A stretch of 64,000 bases of DNA from assembly GCF_021117365.1 (NCBI RefSeq), contig NZ_CP088262.1:3474501-3538500 (forward strand), read 5' to 3'. The notes under the pieces are model-generated. The model was not told the origin of the DNA. It ran no database searches and saw only the letters and a list, made by a program, of their open reading frames with translations. Both the position numbers and the translations under genes were made by a program. The DNA is from Nocardioides sp. cx-173 (lineage in GTDB: Bacteria; Actinomycetota; Actinomycetes; Propionibacteriales; Nocardioidaceae). Position 1 is the first letter of the stretch; each line of letters begins with the position of its first letter. Positions 33,837-42,284 of this stretch are shown here, one piece after another.

Positions 33837-35228
33837 TCAGAAGTTGATCATGTGGCCGGCGATGCCGTGGATGGCTTCCTTGACGGCCTCGCCGAGCGTC
33901 GGGTGGGCGAAGATGTTGCGGGCCACCTCGTCGGCGGTCAGGTCCCAGGTCTGGGCCAGGGTCAGCACGGGCAGCAGCTCGGTGACGTCGGGGCCGATCA
34001 GGTGGCCGCCGATGATCTCGTTGTGCTCGGCGTCGGCCACGATCTTGACGAAGCCGGCGGTGTCGCCGAGCCCCTGGGCCTTGCCGTTGGCCGAGAACGG
34101 GAACGTCGCGGTCTTGACGTCGTACCCCTTCTCCTTGGCCTGCTCCTCGGAGTAGCCGAACGAGCCGATCTGGGGCTGGCAGTACGTCGCCCGCGGGATC
34201 ATGTCGAAGTTGATCTCCTGCGTCTCCGCCCCGGCGATCGTCTCGGCGGCGACGATGCCCATCGCCTCCGCGGCGTGGGCCAGCATCATCTTGCCGGTGA
34301 CGTCGCCGATGGCGTAGACGCCGTCGACGTTGGTGCGCCCACGGGCGTCGACCGCGATGGCGCCGCGCTCGGTCAGCTCGACGCCGGCCGCCTCGAGGCC
34401 GTAGCCCTCGACGCGCGGCTGGAAGCCGATGGCCTGGAGGACCTTGTCGGCCTCGAGCACCTCGCTGTTGCCGTCCTTGGAGACGGTGACCTTGACCTTG
34501 TCGCCGGAGTCGTCGATGCCCTCGACCTTGGTGCCGAGCAGCACCTTCACGCCGAGCTTCTTGTAGTGCTTGGCCAGCTCCTTGGACACGTCGGCGTCCT
34601 CGGTCGGCACCATGCGGTCCAGGAACTCCACGATCGTGACGTCGACGCCGAAGTTCTTCATCACGTAGGCGAACTCGACGCCGATCGCACCGGAGCCGGC
34701 GATGATGACCGAGCCGGGCAGCTCGGAGTCGAGGATCTGCTCCTCGTAGGTCACGACGCGCTCGCTCAGCGACGTGCCCGGGATCAGCCGGGTCTTGGCG
34801 CCGGTGGCGATGATCAGGTCGTCGCACGTGTAGGACGTGACGTTGCCGTCCTTGTCCTTCACGTCCACGGCCTTGGGGCCGGTCAGGGTGCCCCAGCCGT
34901 CGATCTCGGTGATCTTGTTCTTCTTCATCAGGAAGTGGACGCCCTTGACGATCCCGGCGCTCACCTGACGGGAGCGCTTGTGGGTCGGCCCGTAGGACAT
35001 CGTGGCGTCGCCCTCGATGCCGAACTTGTCCTTCTCGTGCGTGAGCACGTGGGCGAGCTCGGCGTTCTTGAGCAGCGCCTTGGAGGGGATGCAGCCCACG
35101 TTGAGGCACACCCCGCCCCAGTACTTCTCCTCGATGACCGCCACGGACTTGCCGAGCTGGGCCGCACGGATGGCGGCGACGTAGCCACCGGGGCCCGCGC
35201 CGAGGACGAGAACGTCGAAGTGAGTCAC
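33837..35228 (-). CDS. lpd: Dihydrolipoyl dehydrogenase (E3)
   Basis: A 463-residue FAD enzyme that reoxidises dihydrolipoamide in 2-oxo acid dehydrogenase complexes, glycine cleavage, or both. The redox disulfide CLNVGC is present ([13 protein letters not shown]), and the C-terminal catalytic segment is [12 protein letters not shown] with the His and Glu in place. Start is GTG (35226-35228). No E1/E2 genes are beside it; downstream stands the disulfide-less homologue, 1 nt away, so the two are one transcription unit. Confidence 0.95.
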   Translation of the reverse strand: MTHFDVLVLGAGPGGYVAAIRAAQLGKSVAVIEEKYWGGVCLNVGCIPSKALLKNAELAHVLTHEKDKFGIEGDATMSYGPTHKRSRQVSAGIVKGVHFLMKKNKITEIDGWGTLTGPKAVDVKDKDGNVTSYTCDDLIIATGAKTRLIPGTSLSERVVTYEEQILDSELPGSVIIAGSGAIGVEFAYVMKNFGVDVTIVEFLDRMVPTEDADVSKELAKHYKKLGVKVLLGTKVEGIDDSGDKVKVTVSKDGNSEVLEADKVLQAIGFQPRVEGYGLEAAGVELTERGAIAVDARGRTNVDGVYAIGDVTGKMMLAHAAEAMGIVAAETIAGAETQEINFDMIPRATYCQPQIGSFGYSEEQAKEKGYDVKTATFPFSANGKAQGLGDTAGFVKIVADAEHNEIIGGHLIGPDVTELLPVLTLAQTWDLTADEVARNIFAHPTLGEAVKEAIHGIAGHMINF

Positions 35229-35265
35229 ACGCTCAGCCTAGTGCCGCGACCGATAACCTTCAGCC

Positions 35266-35718
35266 GTGACCCTGTACGCCGCCTACGGGACCAACCTGGA
35301 CCCCGCCCGCATGGGCGAGCGCTGTCCTCACTCGCCGCTGCACACCACCGGCTGGCTGCAGGGGTGGCGCCTCACGTTCGGCGGCGAGGAGCACGGCTGG
35401 GACGGCTCGCTCTCCACGATCGTGCAGGACCCCTTCGAGCAGGTCTTCGTCGCGGTCTACGACATCACCGAGGCCGACGAGGCCGACCTGGACGGGTGGG
35501 AGGCGGCCGACTCCGGTCTCTACCGCAAGACCAAGGTGCGGGTGTCCACCCTGAGCGGGGAGATCGTGGTGTGGACCTACGTCCTGGATGCCTACGAGGG
35601 CGGACTGCCCTCCGCGTCATACCTCGGCATGCTCGCCGACGCCGCTGAGGCCGCCTCCGCCCCCGACGACTACGTCGAGGCCCTCCGTCGCCGCCCCTGC
35701 CGCACCAACGGCAGCTGA
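35266..35718 (+). CDS. Gamma-glutamylcyclotransferase-like (GGCT fold) protein
   Basis: A 150-residue protein. The start, LYAAYGTNLDPARMGERCPH, is the GGCT fold's substrate-binding YGSN-like loop (here YGTN), and a later acidic stretch EADEADLDGWEAAD carries the expected Glu. Such proteins cleave gamma-glutamyl amines or amides, or are pseudoenzymes. Start is GTG (35266). It is divergent from lpd; a palindromic repeat follows its stop by 4 nt. Confidence 0.8.
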   Translation: MTLYAAYGTNLDPARMGERCPHSPLHTTGWLQGWRLTFGGEEHGWDGSLSTIVQDPFEQVFVAVYDITEADEADLDGWEAADSGLYRKTKVRVSTLSGEIVVWTYVLDAYEGGLPSASYLGMLADAAEAASAPDDYVEALRRRPCRTNGS

Positions 35719-35722
35719 CCCA

Positions 35723-35788
35723 CCGCTGACCCGTCAGAAACTTTCTGACGGGTCAGCGGCAAGACGCGTGAGTTTGTGACGGGTCAGC
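35723..35788. repeat. Second copy of the CGCTGACCCGTCA palindrome, plus a half copy
   Basis: 35723-35759 is a perfect palindrome of 18-base arms around one base (CCGCTGACCCGTCAGAAA, c, and its complement). 35771-35788 is an extra half (AGTTTGTGACGGGTCAGC), identical to part of the palindrome at 1324-1385. The block directly follows the 35266-35718 gene, so it could end that transcript. Confidence 0.75.
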
Positions 35789-35832
35789 CGAAGCCGGGAG
35801 CGGGGCGGGGCCCGCCTAGAGTGCTGCCCGTG

Positions 35833-36651
35833 ATGTCGACGACGCCTGACCTGCCGGACCACTCGCCGTACGACCTGGCCGACGAGGCCGCCGCCCGCTT
35901 GGCCGAGCTGACCGGGGTCGCGTCGCACGACGTGGCGCTGGTGCTGGGCTCGGGCTGGCTGCCGGCGGTCGACGCGCTGGGCGAGGCGACGGCCGAGATC
36001 GACGCCACCGACCTGCCCGGCTTCTCGGCCGCCGCGGTGGCCGGGCACTCGGGGAGGATCCGCTCCATCCGGGCCGGCGAGCGCAACCTGCTGGTCTTCC
36101 TCAGCCGCACCCACTACTACGAGGGCAAGGGCGTCGCGGCGGTCGTGCACGGCGTGCGCACGGCGGCGGCCGCGGGGTGCCGGACCATCGTCCTCACCAA
36201 CGGCTGCGGCGGCCTCAAGGAGACCTGGACGCCGGGCACCCCGGTCCTGATCAGCGACCACGTGAACCTCACCGGCCGCTCCCCCATCGTGGGCCCCCGC
36301 TTCGTCGACCTCACCGACCTCTACTCCGCCCGGCTGCGCGGGCTCTGCCGGGAGGTGGACCCGAGCCTCGACGAGGGCGTCTACGTGCAGTTCCCCGGCC
36401 CCCACTACGAGACCCCGGCCGAGATCGCCATGGTGCGCGCCATCGGCGGCGACCTGGTCGGCATGAGCACGACGCTCGAGGCCATCGCCGCCCGCGAGGC
36501 CGGGATGGAGGTCCTCGGGATCAGCCTGGTCACCAACCTCGCCGCGGGCATCACCGGCGAGCCGCTCAACCACGAGGAGGTCCTCGAGGCGGGTCGGGCG
36601 GCGGCGTCGCGGATGGGCGAGCTGCTGGGGCGCGTCGTCCCGACCCTCTGA
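35833..36651 (+). CDS. punA: Purine nucleoside phosphorylase
   Basis: A 272-residue enzyme that splits purine nucleosides with phosphate to base and ribose 1-phosphate. Family signatures are LVLGSGWLPAVDAL (phosphate loop), AGHSGRI, LVFLSRTHYYEGKG, IVLTNGCGGLKETW with the catalytic Asn, and AMVRAIGGDLVGMSTTLEA. This is the trimeric PNP type used in actinobacteria. ATG at 35833 was chosen; a GTG 3 nt upstream is possible. It is not near deoC or other nucleoside genes, which lie 13 kb on. Confidence 0.93.
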   Translation: MSTTPDLPDHSPYDLADEAAARLAELTGVASHDVALVLGSGWLPAVDALGEATAEIDATDLPGFSAAAVAGHSGRIRSIRAGERNLLVFLSRTHYYEGKGVAAVVHGVRTAAAAGCRTIVLTNGCGGLKETWTPGTPVLISDHVNLTGRSPIVGPRFVDLTDLYSARLRGLCREVDPSLDEGVYVQFPGPHYETPAEIAMVRAIGGDLVGMSTTLEAIAAREAGMEVLGISLVTNLAAGITGEPLNHEEVLEAGRAAASRMGELLGRVVPTL

Positions 36652-36699
36652 CCGGCTGACCCTCGGCCGGCCAGGACGGTCATCTGCGGGGATATGAGG

Positions 36700-36719
36700 T
36701 AAGGCAGACCTTAGTAAGG
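36700..36719 (+). promoter_or_regulatory. DtxR/IdeR-like iron box before the heme uptake operon
   Basis: TAAGGCAGACCTTA (36700-36713) is an inverted repeat TAAGG-N4-CCTTA, directly overlapped by a third half-site TAAGG (36715-36719), giving CCTTAGTAAGG. This matches the mycobacterial/corynebacterial iron-box pattern TTAGGTTAGGCTAACCTAA imperfectly. It is 50 bp before hmuT. Confidence 0.6.
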
Positions 36720-36769
36720 TTATGCTTCGTCCGTCGTCTCGGACCCTCTCGCAGAATTGACCTCCCGCC

Positions 36770-37864
36770 ATGTCCCGCCCCATGATCGCGGCCCTGCTCG
36801 CCGCCTTCACCCTGAGCGCCTGCGGCCCCGTCCTCGACTCGCCCGGCGACGAGGCCGGCACCACGACCGCGGCGGCACCGGCGCCGCCGCTGAGCGACGT
36901 CACCCCGATCGACGACCCGCGCGCGTGGCAGGGCGAGGTCTCGATCAACCTGCCCGACCCGGTCATCGCGCCGGCCCAGACCGACCCCGAGCCGCGGCTG
37001 CCCGTCACCGTGACCGACGCCCAGGGCACCAAGGTCACCGTGACGGACACCAGCCGGATCCTCGCCCTCGACGTCTACGGGACCCTGGCCCACACCGTCT
37101 TCGAGCTCGGCCTGGGCGACCGCGTCGTCGGGCGGGACGTCTCGTCGTCGTTCCCGGAGATCGCCGACCGTCCGGTGGTCACCCAGAACGGCCATGAGCT
37201 CAGCGCCGAGGCGATCCTCGACCTAGACCCGACCGTGGTCCTCTCCGACACCTCCCTCGGACCGTTCGACGTGCTGCTGCAGCTGCGCGACGCCGGGATC
37301 CCGGTCGTCATCACCGACTCCAACCGCAGCCTGGACAACCTCTCCTCGCTGACCCAGGAGGTGGCCGACGCCCTCGGCGTTCCCGCCGCGGGACGCGAGC
37401 TCGGCCAGCGGCTCGAGCGCGACGCGGACCGGATCACCCGGCAGGTCGCCGAGGTGGCCCCGCAGGACGTCACCGGGCAGCTGCGCACCATCTTCCTCTA
37501 CGTACGGGGCCAGGCGGGCGTCTACTACATGTTCGGCGAGGGATCGGGGGCCGACTCCCTGATCACCGCGGCCGGCGGCTACAACGTGGCCGCCGAGATC
37601 GGCTGGAGCGGCATGAAGCCGGTCAACGACGAGGGCCTGATCGCCGCCGCCCCCGACGCGATCCTAATGATGAACGAGGGCCTGGAGTCCGTCGGCGGCG
37701 TGGACGGGCTGCTGAAGCAGTTCCCGGCGCTGACGAGCACGCCGGCCGGCGAGAACCGCCGGATCATCGCCATGGACGACGACCAGGTGCTCAGCTTCGG
37801 CCCGCGCGCCGCCGACGTCATCAACGCGCTGGCCGTGGCGTTCTACGCACCGGACGACCTGTGA
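36770..37864 (+). CDS. hmuT: Heme/hemin ABC transporter substrate-binding lipoprotein
   Basis: A 364-residue exported protein with a lipobox ending at C18 (LLAAFTLSAC). The mature part is a two-lobe periplasmic-binding-type fold (ILALDVYGTLAHTVFELGL, GDRVVGRDVSSSFPEI, VYYMFGEGSGADSLITAAGG, LIAAAPDAILMMNEG), the arrangement seen in HmuT/HtsA-type hemin receptors, with Tyr and His candidates for heme ligation. It heads the operon and is followed by the permease gene after 7 nt. The iron box stands upstream. Confidence 0.9.
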   Translation: MSRPMIAALLAAFTLSACGPVLDSPGDEAGTTTAAAPAPPLSDVTPIDDPRAWQGEVSINLPDPVIAPAQTDPEPRLPVTVTDAQGTKVTVTDTSRILALDVYGTLAHTVFELGLGDRVVGRDVSSSFPEIADRPVVTQNGHELSAEAILDLDPTVVLSDTSLGPFDVLLQLRDAGIPVVITDSNRSLDNLSSLTQEVADALGVPAAGRELGQRLERDADRITRQVAEVAPQDVTGQLRTIFLYVRGQAGVYYMFGEGSGADSLITAAGGYNVAAEIGWSGMKPVNDEGLIAAAPDAILMMNEGLESVGGVDGLLKQFPALTSTPAGENRRIIAMDDDQVLSFGPRAADVINALAVAFYAPDDL

Positions 37865-37871
37865 GCCGCGC

Positions 37872-38978
37872 GTGACCCTCCGCCAGGCCCGGCCCGCGTC
37901 CGACGTCGCGGCCCCCGACTCGCCCACCGCCCGCAGCGACCGTCGTACGACGCGCGGCACGCTGCTGTGCGTCGCACTGCTGCTCGCGCTGGCCGTCTCG
38001 GGAGTCGCCGCCGCCGGGTCGGGACAGCTGGCGATCCCGTTCGACGAGGTGGCGGGCTCCTTCCTGCACCGTCTCGGCCTCGACCTCGGGCCGATGCCGA
38101 CCCACCCGCGCGGCGACGACACCCTGTGGACCGTCCGGTTCCCGCGGGTGGCCATGGCGATGGTCGTCGGCGCGGCCCTGGCCGTGGCCGGCACGGTGAT
38201 GCAGGGCGTGTTCGGCAACCCCCTCGCCGAGCCGAGCGTGGTCGGCGTCTCCTCTGGCGCCGCGGTCGCCGCGGCGATCTCGATCGTCTTCGGCCTCACC
38301 TTCGCCGGCACCTGGACGATCGCCGTGTGCGCCTTCGCGGGTGGCCTGCTCACGACGCTCACCGTCTACGCCCTCTCGCGCGCCGACGGGCGCACCGAGG
38401 TGGTGACCCTCGTGCTCACCGGAATCGCCGTGAACGCGGTGGCCGGAGCCGGCCTCGCGCTGCTGATGTTCCTGGGCGACACCCAGGCGCGCGAGCAGAT
38501 CGTCTTCTGGCAGCTCGGCAGCCTCAACGGCAGCCGCTGGTCCTACATCTGGGTGGTCGGCCCGATCGCCGCGATCGGCATCCTCGCCTCGTTCGCGGGC
38601 GCCCGCAGCCTCGACCTGCTCGCGCTCGGGGAGCGACAGGCCCGCCACCTCGGCGTCCACGTGGAGCGGCTGCGGGTCCTGATGATCGTGGTCGTCGCCC
38701 TGCTGACCGCCGCGGCCGTGAGCTTCTGCGGGATCGTCGCGTTCGTGGGGCTGGTCGTGCCCCACCTCCTGCGCATGGTGACGGGCCCCGGTCACCGCGT
38801 GCTGCTGCCGGCCTCGATGCTGGCCGGCGCGCTGGTCCTGGTCGTCGCCGACATGGGCGCCCGGACGCTCGTCGCGCACGCCGACCTGCCGCTCGGCATG
38901 CTGACCTCGCTGGTGGGCGGGCCCTTCTTCTTCTGGCTGCTGCGCCGCACGCGCCGTACGGCGGGGGGCTGGTCGTGA
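37872..38978 (+). CDS. hmuU: Heme ABC transporter permease (FecCD family)
   Basis: A 368-residue polytopic protein with about nine or ten TM segments. FecCD landmarks are AGTVMQGVFGNPLAEPSVVG near the start, GSLNGSRWSYIWVVGPI, LGERQARHLGVHVERLR (coupling helix to the ATPase), and AVSFCGIVAFVGLVVPHLLR. Starts with GTG; overlaps hmuV by 4 nt (GTGA). With HmuT and HmuV it moves heme across the membrane. Confidence 0.93.
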   Translation: MTLRQARPASDVAAPDSPTARSDRRTTRGTLLCVALLLALAVSGVAAAGSGQLAIPFDEVAGSFLHRLGLDLGPMPTHPRGDDTLWTVRFPRVAMAMVVGAALAVAGTVMQGVFGNPLAEPSVVGVSSGAAVAAAISIVFGLTFAGTWTIAVCAFAGGLLTTLTVYALSRADGRTEVVTLVLTGIAVNAVAGAGLALLMFLGDTQAREQIVFWQLGSLNGSRWSYIWVVGPIAAIGILASFAGARSLDLLALGERQARHLGVHVERLRVLMIVVVALLTAAAVSFCGIVAFVGLVVPHLLRMVTGPGHRVLLPASMLAGALVLVVADMGARTLVAHADLPLGMLTSLVGGPFFFWLLRRTRRTAGGWS

Positions 38979-39778
38979 TCGCCCTCGGGGCCCGCGGCGT
39001 CGTGGTCCGCTTCGGATCCACGACCGTCCTCGACGGCGTCGACCTCGACGTCCGCCACGGGGAGGTGCTCGCGCTGGTCGGTCCGAACGGGGCCGGGAAG
39101 TCGACGCTCCTGGGCGTGCTCGCCGGCGACCTCGCCCCGCAGGAGGGCAAGGTCGAGGTGCTGGGCCGCCCGCTCGAGGACTGGCGGCTGCGCGAGCTCG
39201 CGCGGGAGCGCGCCGTCCTCACCCAGGAGCACCGCATCTCCTTCCCGTTCCCCGTGGCCGAGGTGGTCCGCATGGGCCGCGCGCCGTGGCGCAACCGGCC
39301 CGAGGAGGACGACGACGACCGGGTCGTCGCCGACGCGATGGCCGCCACCGACGTCACCCACCTCGCCGGCCGGTCCTTCGGGATCCTGTCCGGGGGCGAG
39401 AAAGGGCGGACCTCGTTCGCCCGCATCCTGGCCCAGCGGGCGGGGATCCTGATGCTCGACGAGCCGACCGCAGCCCTCGACATCGGCCACCAGGAGACGG
39501 TGCTCGGACGGGCCCGCGTCGAGGCGGACGCCGGGGCCGCCGTCGTCGTCGTGCTCCACGACCTCACCCTCGCCGCCGCCTGGTCCGACCGGGTGGTGCT
39601 GCTCCAGGCCGGCCGGGTCGCCGGCGAGGGCGCACCCGCCGAGGTCATGCGGGCCGGTCTGCTCAGCGAGGTCTACGGACACCCCATCGAGGTCGTGCCC
39701 CACCCCACCACCGGCGAGCCCCTGGTGCTCGCCGACCGACGGCCCGTCGGCTCGCCCGGCGCCCAGGAGACCCCATGA
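38975..39778 (+). CDS. hmuV: Heme ABC transporter ATP-binding protein
   Basis: A 267-residue ABC ATPase. Walker A is GPNGAGKST (36-44), Walker B ILMLDEPTAALD, and H-switch VVLHD. The signature loop is LSGGEKGRTSFARILAQ, with K-G in place of the common QR/QQ, a variant seen in heme ATPases of this group. The GTG at 38975 overlaps the hmuU stop by 4 nt, and the gene's own stop overlaps the next start (ATGA). Confidence 0.93.
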   Translation: MIALGARGVVVRFGSTTVLDGVDLDVRHGEVLALVGPNGAGKSTLLGVLAGDLAPQEGKVEVLGRPLEDWRLRELARERAVLTQEHRISFPFPVAEVVRMGRAPWRNRPEEDDDDRVVADAMAATDVTHLAGRSFGILSGGEKGRTSFARILAQRAGILMLDEPTAALDIGHQETVLGRARVEADAGAAVVVVLHDLTLAAAWSDRVVLLQAGRVAGEGAPAEVMRAGLLSEVYGHPIEVVPHPTTGEPLVLADRRPVGSPGAQETP

Positions 39779-40911
39779 CCGTCCGCGTCCGTGCCACCGT
39801 CGTCGCCGCCCTGCTCGCCGCGGCCCTGCTCGTGCTGCCGGCCGCACCCGCCTCGGCCCAGGGCCGGGTCACCGTCACCAACGACCGCGGGACGGCGCAG
39901 GCCGACCTGCGCTACCAGACCGAGCTCACCATCGACGGCTCCGGCTTCCAGGTCGTCCGAGGCGGCTTCGGCGGGGTCTACCTCATGTTCGGGTGGGTGC
40001 GCGACCCGTCCGGCGGCACGTGGCGCCCCTCGCGGGGCGGCATGAGCGGCAAGGACTACAGCTACATCCCGGACGCCGAGAACGCCGCCGCCAACCGCGG
40101 CTACCTCAAGTTCATCGCGTTCCCCGGCAGCTCGACCTCCTCCGAGGCCGCCGCCGTGCTGTCCGGCTCCGGCTCCTTCCAGCTGAGGCTGACGGTGCCG
40201 GGACCGGTGTTCCAGGCCACCGACCGCGACGGCGACGTGGTCGACGTCGACTGCCGCAAGGTGACCTGTGGCGTGATCACCGTCGGCGCGCACGGCGTGA
40301 AGAACGCCAACAACGAGACGTTCACCCCGGTCACCTTCGCCAACCTCCCCGACGCGGCCCCGCAGTCGCCCGCCGAGCCGACCCCGACCGGCTCCACCTC
40401 CCCCTCGGCCGGGCCTGCCGACACTCCCTCCGCCGGGACCGCGGCCCCTCCAGCCGCTCCGGCCGCCCGCGGCCGACGCGTGCTCACCGTCGACCGCACC
40501 ACCGCCGTCGCCGGCCACGCCCTGGCCTTCTCCGCCCAGGGCTTCCGGCCCGGCGAGCAGGTGGTGGCGGTCCTGGACGACGGCGTGGCCGGGCTCGGCC
40601 CCCTGTCCGCCGGGTCGTCCGGGGAGGTCGCCGGGGTCCTCCAGCTGCCGCTGGACCTGACGCCCGGCACCCACGAGCTGCGGCTGCGCGGCGCCGCCTC
40701 CGGCACCGAGGTGCTCGAGCGGTTCCCCGTCTCGCGGGGAGACGAGCCCGCTCCCGCGGCCGCTGAGGCCGAGGTATCCGAGGACACCGAGGGTCAGGCC
40801 GGCCCCATCTTCCTGGCCGTCGCCGCCGGCCTCTTCCTGGTCGCGCTCTTCGCGTACGCCGTCACGACGCTGCGCCGGCGCCGTACTCGCACCACGGTGG
40901 AGACCCCGTGA
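39775..40911 (+). CDS. Surface protein of the heme operon with a C-terminal membrane anchor
   Basis: A 378-residue protein. Signal peptide (VVAALLAAALLVLPAAPASA), then a domain starting TELTIDGSGFQVVRGGFGGV YLMFG with the tail ETFTPVTFANLP; a similar block occurs in the product of 42281-44509. A Pro/Ser/Thr linker and an Ig-like part (VTAGHALAFSAQGFRPGEQV is the approximate pattern) precede one C-terminal TM segment (IFLAVAAGLFLVALFAYAV) and a basic tail. It would display a domain on the cell surface, likely for heme capture or handover. No LPxTG motif. Domain identity is by comparison within the operon. Confidence 0.7.
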   Translation: MTVRVRATVVAALLAAALLVLPAAPASAQGRVTVTNDRGTAQADLRYQTELTIDGSGFQVVRGGFGGVYLMFGWVRDPSGGTWRPSRGGMSGKDYSYIPDAENAAANRGYLKFIAFPGSSTSSEAAAVLSGSGSFQLRLTVPGPVFQATDRDGDVVDVDCRKVTCGVITVGAHGVKNANNETFTPVTFANLPDAAPQSPAEPTPTGSTSPSAGPADTPSAGTAAPPAAPAARGRRVLTVDRTTAVAGHALAFSAQGFRPGEQVVAVLDDGVAGLGPLSAGSSGEVAGVLQLPLDLTPGTHELRLRGAASGTEVLERFPVSRGDEPAPAAAEAEVSEDTEGQAGPIFLAVAAGLFLVALFAYAVTTLRRRRTRTTVETP

Positions 40912-42284
40912 GGGCGCGCACCCACGGCGCCCTCGCCGCCGTCCTGGTCGTGCTGCTGGGCCTGGGTCTGGCCGGCGCCGTCCTCTCCGCGACGACCGCG
41001 AGCGCCTCGGTCGTGCGCCTCCCCGCCGTCTCCGCCGAGGAGACCGAGCCCACGGAAACCCCCACCGAGACTCCCAGCGAGACTGCCACCGAGACGGCGG
41101 AGCCCGAGTCGGGCGCCTTCACCATCTCCGACGCCCAGCTGCGCTGGGGCATCAACAACGAGACCAACAACAAGGCGTTCGCGCCGGGCACCTTCAACTT
41201 CCTCTCGGCCGGCACGGTGCCCAACCCCGGCGCGGGCGGCCAGACGATCACCAACGCCACCTGGCGCGGGACCGGGACCCGGGCCTGGTGGGCCGAGCGC
41301 GGTGCCGTGCGGATCGAGAAACGCCGTCCCGACGGCAGCTACGGGGCGGCCACCTTCGCGGGGCTGTCGACCGACGTCGACGGCAACCCGCTCACCAGCA
41401 CCAACGGTCCGTTCTCGGGCCACCAGGTCGTCCTCGACGGCGGCACCGGCGAGGTCGACACCGACGCCCGCACCGCGACGATCCGGTGGCGCGGCTCGTT
41501 CTCGGTCGTCTACTACTCCGGCATGTCCTTCTTCACCGTCACCGACCCGGTGCTGACGGTCACCCGGTCCTCGGCCACGCTGCGCGCGACCTTGAGCGGC
41601 TACGCCAGCTCGGTGGACGACCAGAGCCTGTGGTCGCCGGTCCCGCCCGAGGTCGTGACCATCGCCGACCTGCCGGTCCCCGACCTGACGGCCGCGGGCG
41701 GCTTCGCCGTCCAGCCCCGCTACCTGAACGTCCGCTACCAGGCGCCCTCGTCGGGCGCGGCCCAGGTCCGCACCGGCAGCGCGTGGGGCGCCTTCCCCTC
41801 CTCGTTCCTGGCCTACATGGACAAGGTCGGCTCCGCGGCGTTCTGGTACTCCAGCGGCGGCGCCGCCGACGCGCACAAGGTCCCCTCGCCCGTGGCGATC
41901 AGCTACGTGGCCGACGACCCCATCGAGCCGCCCGTCGCGCCGACCACCGGACCCGGCCCCACCGCTCCCGAGGGGCCCCAGCCGTCGACTCCGGTCAACC
42001 CCACCCGGCCGCCCGTCCAGCCCGCCCCGCCGGCACTGCCCGCGCCGCCGGCCGCGCCCGCCCCGGCCCTCCCCTCGACACCCGCCGCACCCGCCCCGGG
42101 CGAGGTCGGCCTGGCCTCGGCACCGCTGCCCGCGGCGCCCACCGTCTACGCCCTCGCCTCCTCGGAGCCCGCTTCGCGCGAGGACGCCGCCGACCACCGC
42201 TGGACGTGGTGGCTCGGGTCCCTGCTGTTGCTCGGCACCGCCGGCCTCAGCGTGCTCACCCACCAACGAAAGGCATCGTCATGA
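40908..42284 (+). CDS. HtaA-like heme-binding surface protein with C-terminal anchor
   Basis: A 458-residue protein starting GTG. Signal segment, acidic Thr/Glu linker, then an HtaA-type domain: LRWGINNETNNKAFAPGTFN at its start, TIRWRGSFSVVYYSGMSFFT and VTDPVLTVTRSSATLRATLS at its end, the conserved region of Corynebacterium heme receptors HtaA/HtaB. Next come AWWAER-type and FWYSSGG segments, a long Pro-rich stretch, and one TM segment (WWLGSLLLLGTAGLSVL) with a basic tail. It fits a surface heme receptor that passes heme to HmuT. Confidence 0.8.
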   Translation: MRARTHGALAAVLVVLLGLGLAGAVLSATTASASVVRLPAVSAEETEPTETPTETPSETATETAEPESGAFTISDAQLRWGINNETNNKAFAPGTFNFLSAGTVPNPGAGGQTITNATWRGTGTRAWWAERGAVRIEKRRPDGSYGAATFAGLSTDVDGNPLTSTNGPFSGHQVVLDGGTGEVDTDARTATIRWRGSFSVVYYSGMSFFTVTDPVLTVTRSSATLRATLSGYASSVDDQSLWSPVPPEVVTIADLPVPDLTAAGGFAVQPRYLNVRYQAPSSGAAQVRTGSAWGAFPSSFLAYMDKVGSAAFWYSSGGAADAHKVPSPVAISYVADDPIEPPVAPTTGPGPTAPEGPQPSTPVNPTRPPVQPAPPALPAPPAAPAPALPSTPAAPAPGEVGLASAPLPAAPTVYALASSEPASREDAADHRWTWWLGSLLLLGTAGLSVLTHQRKASS

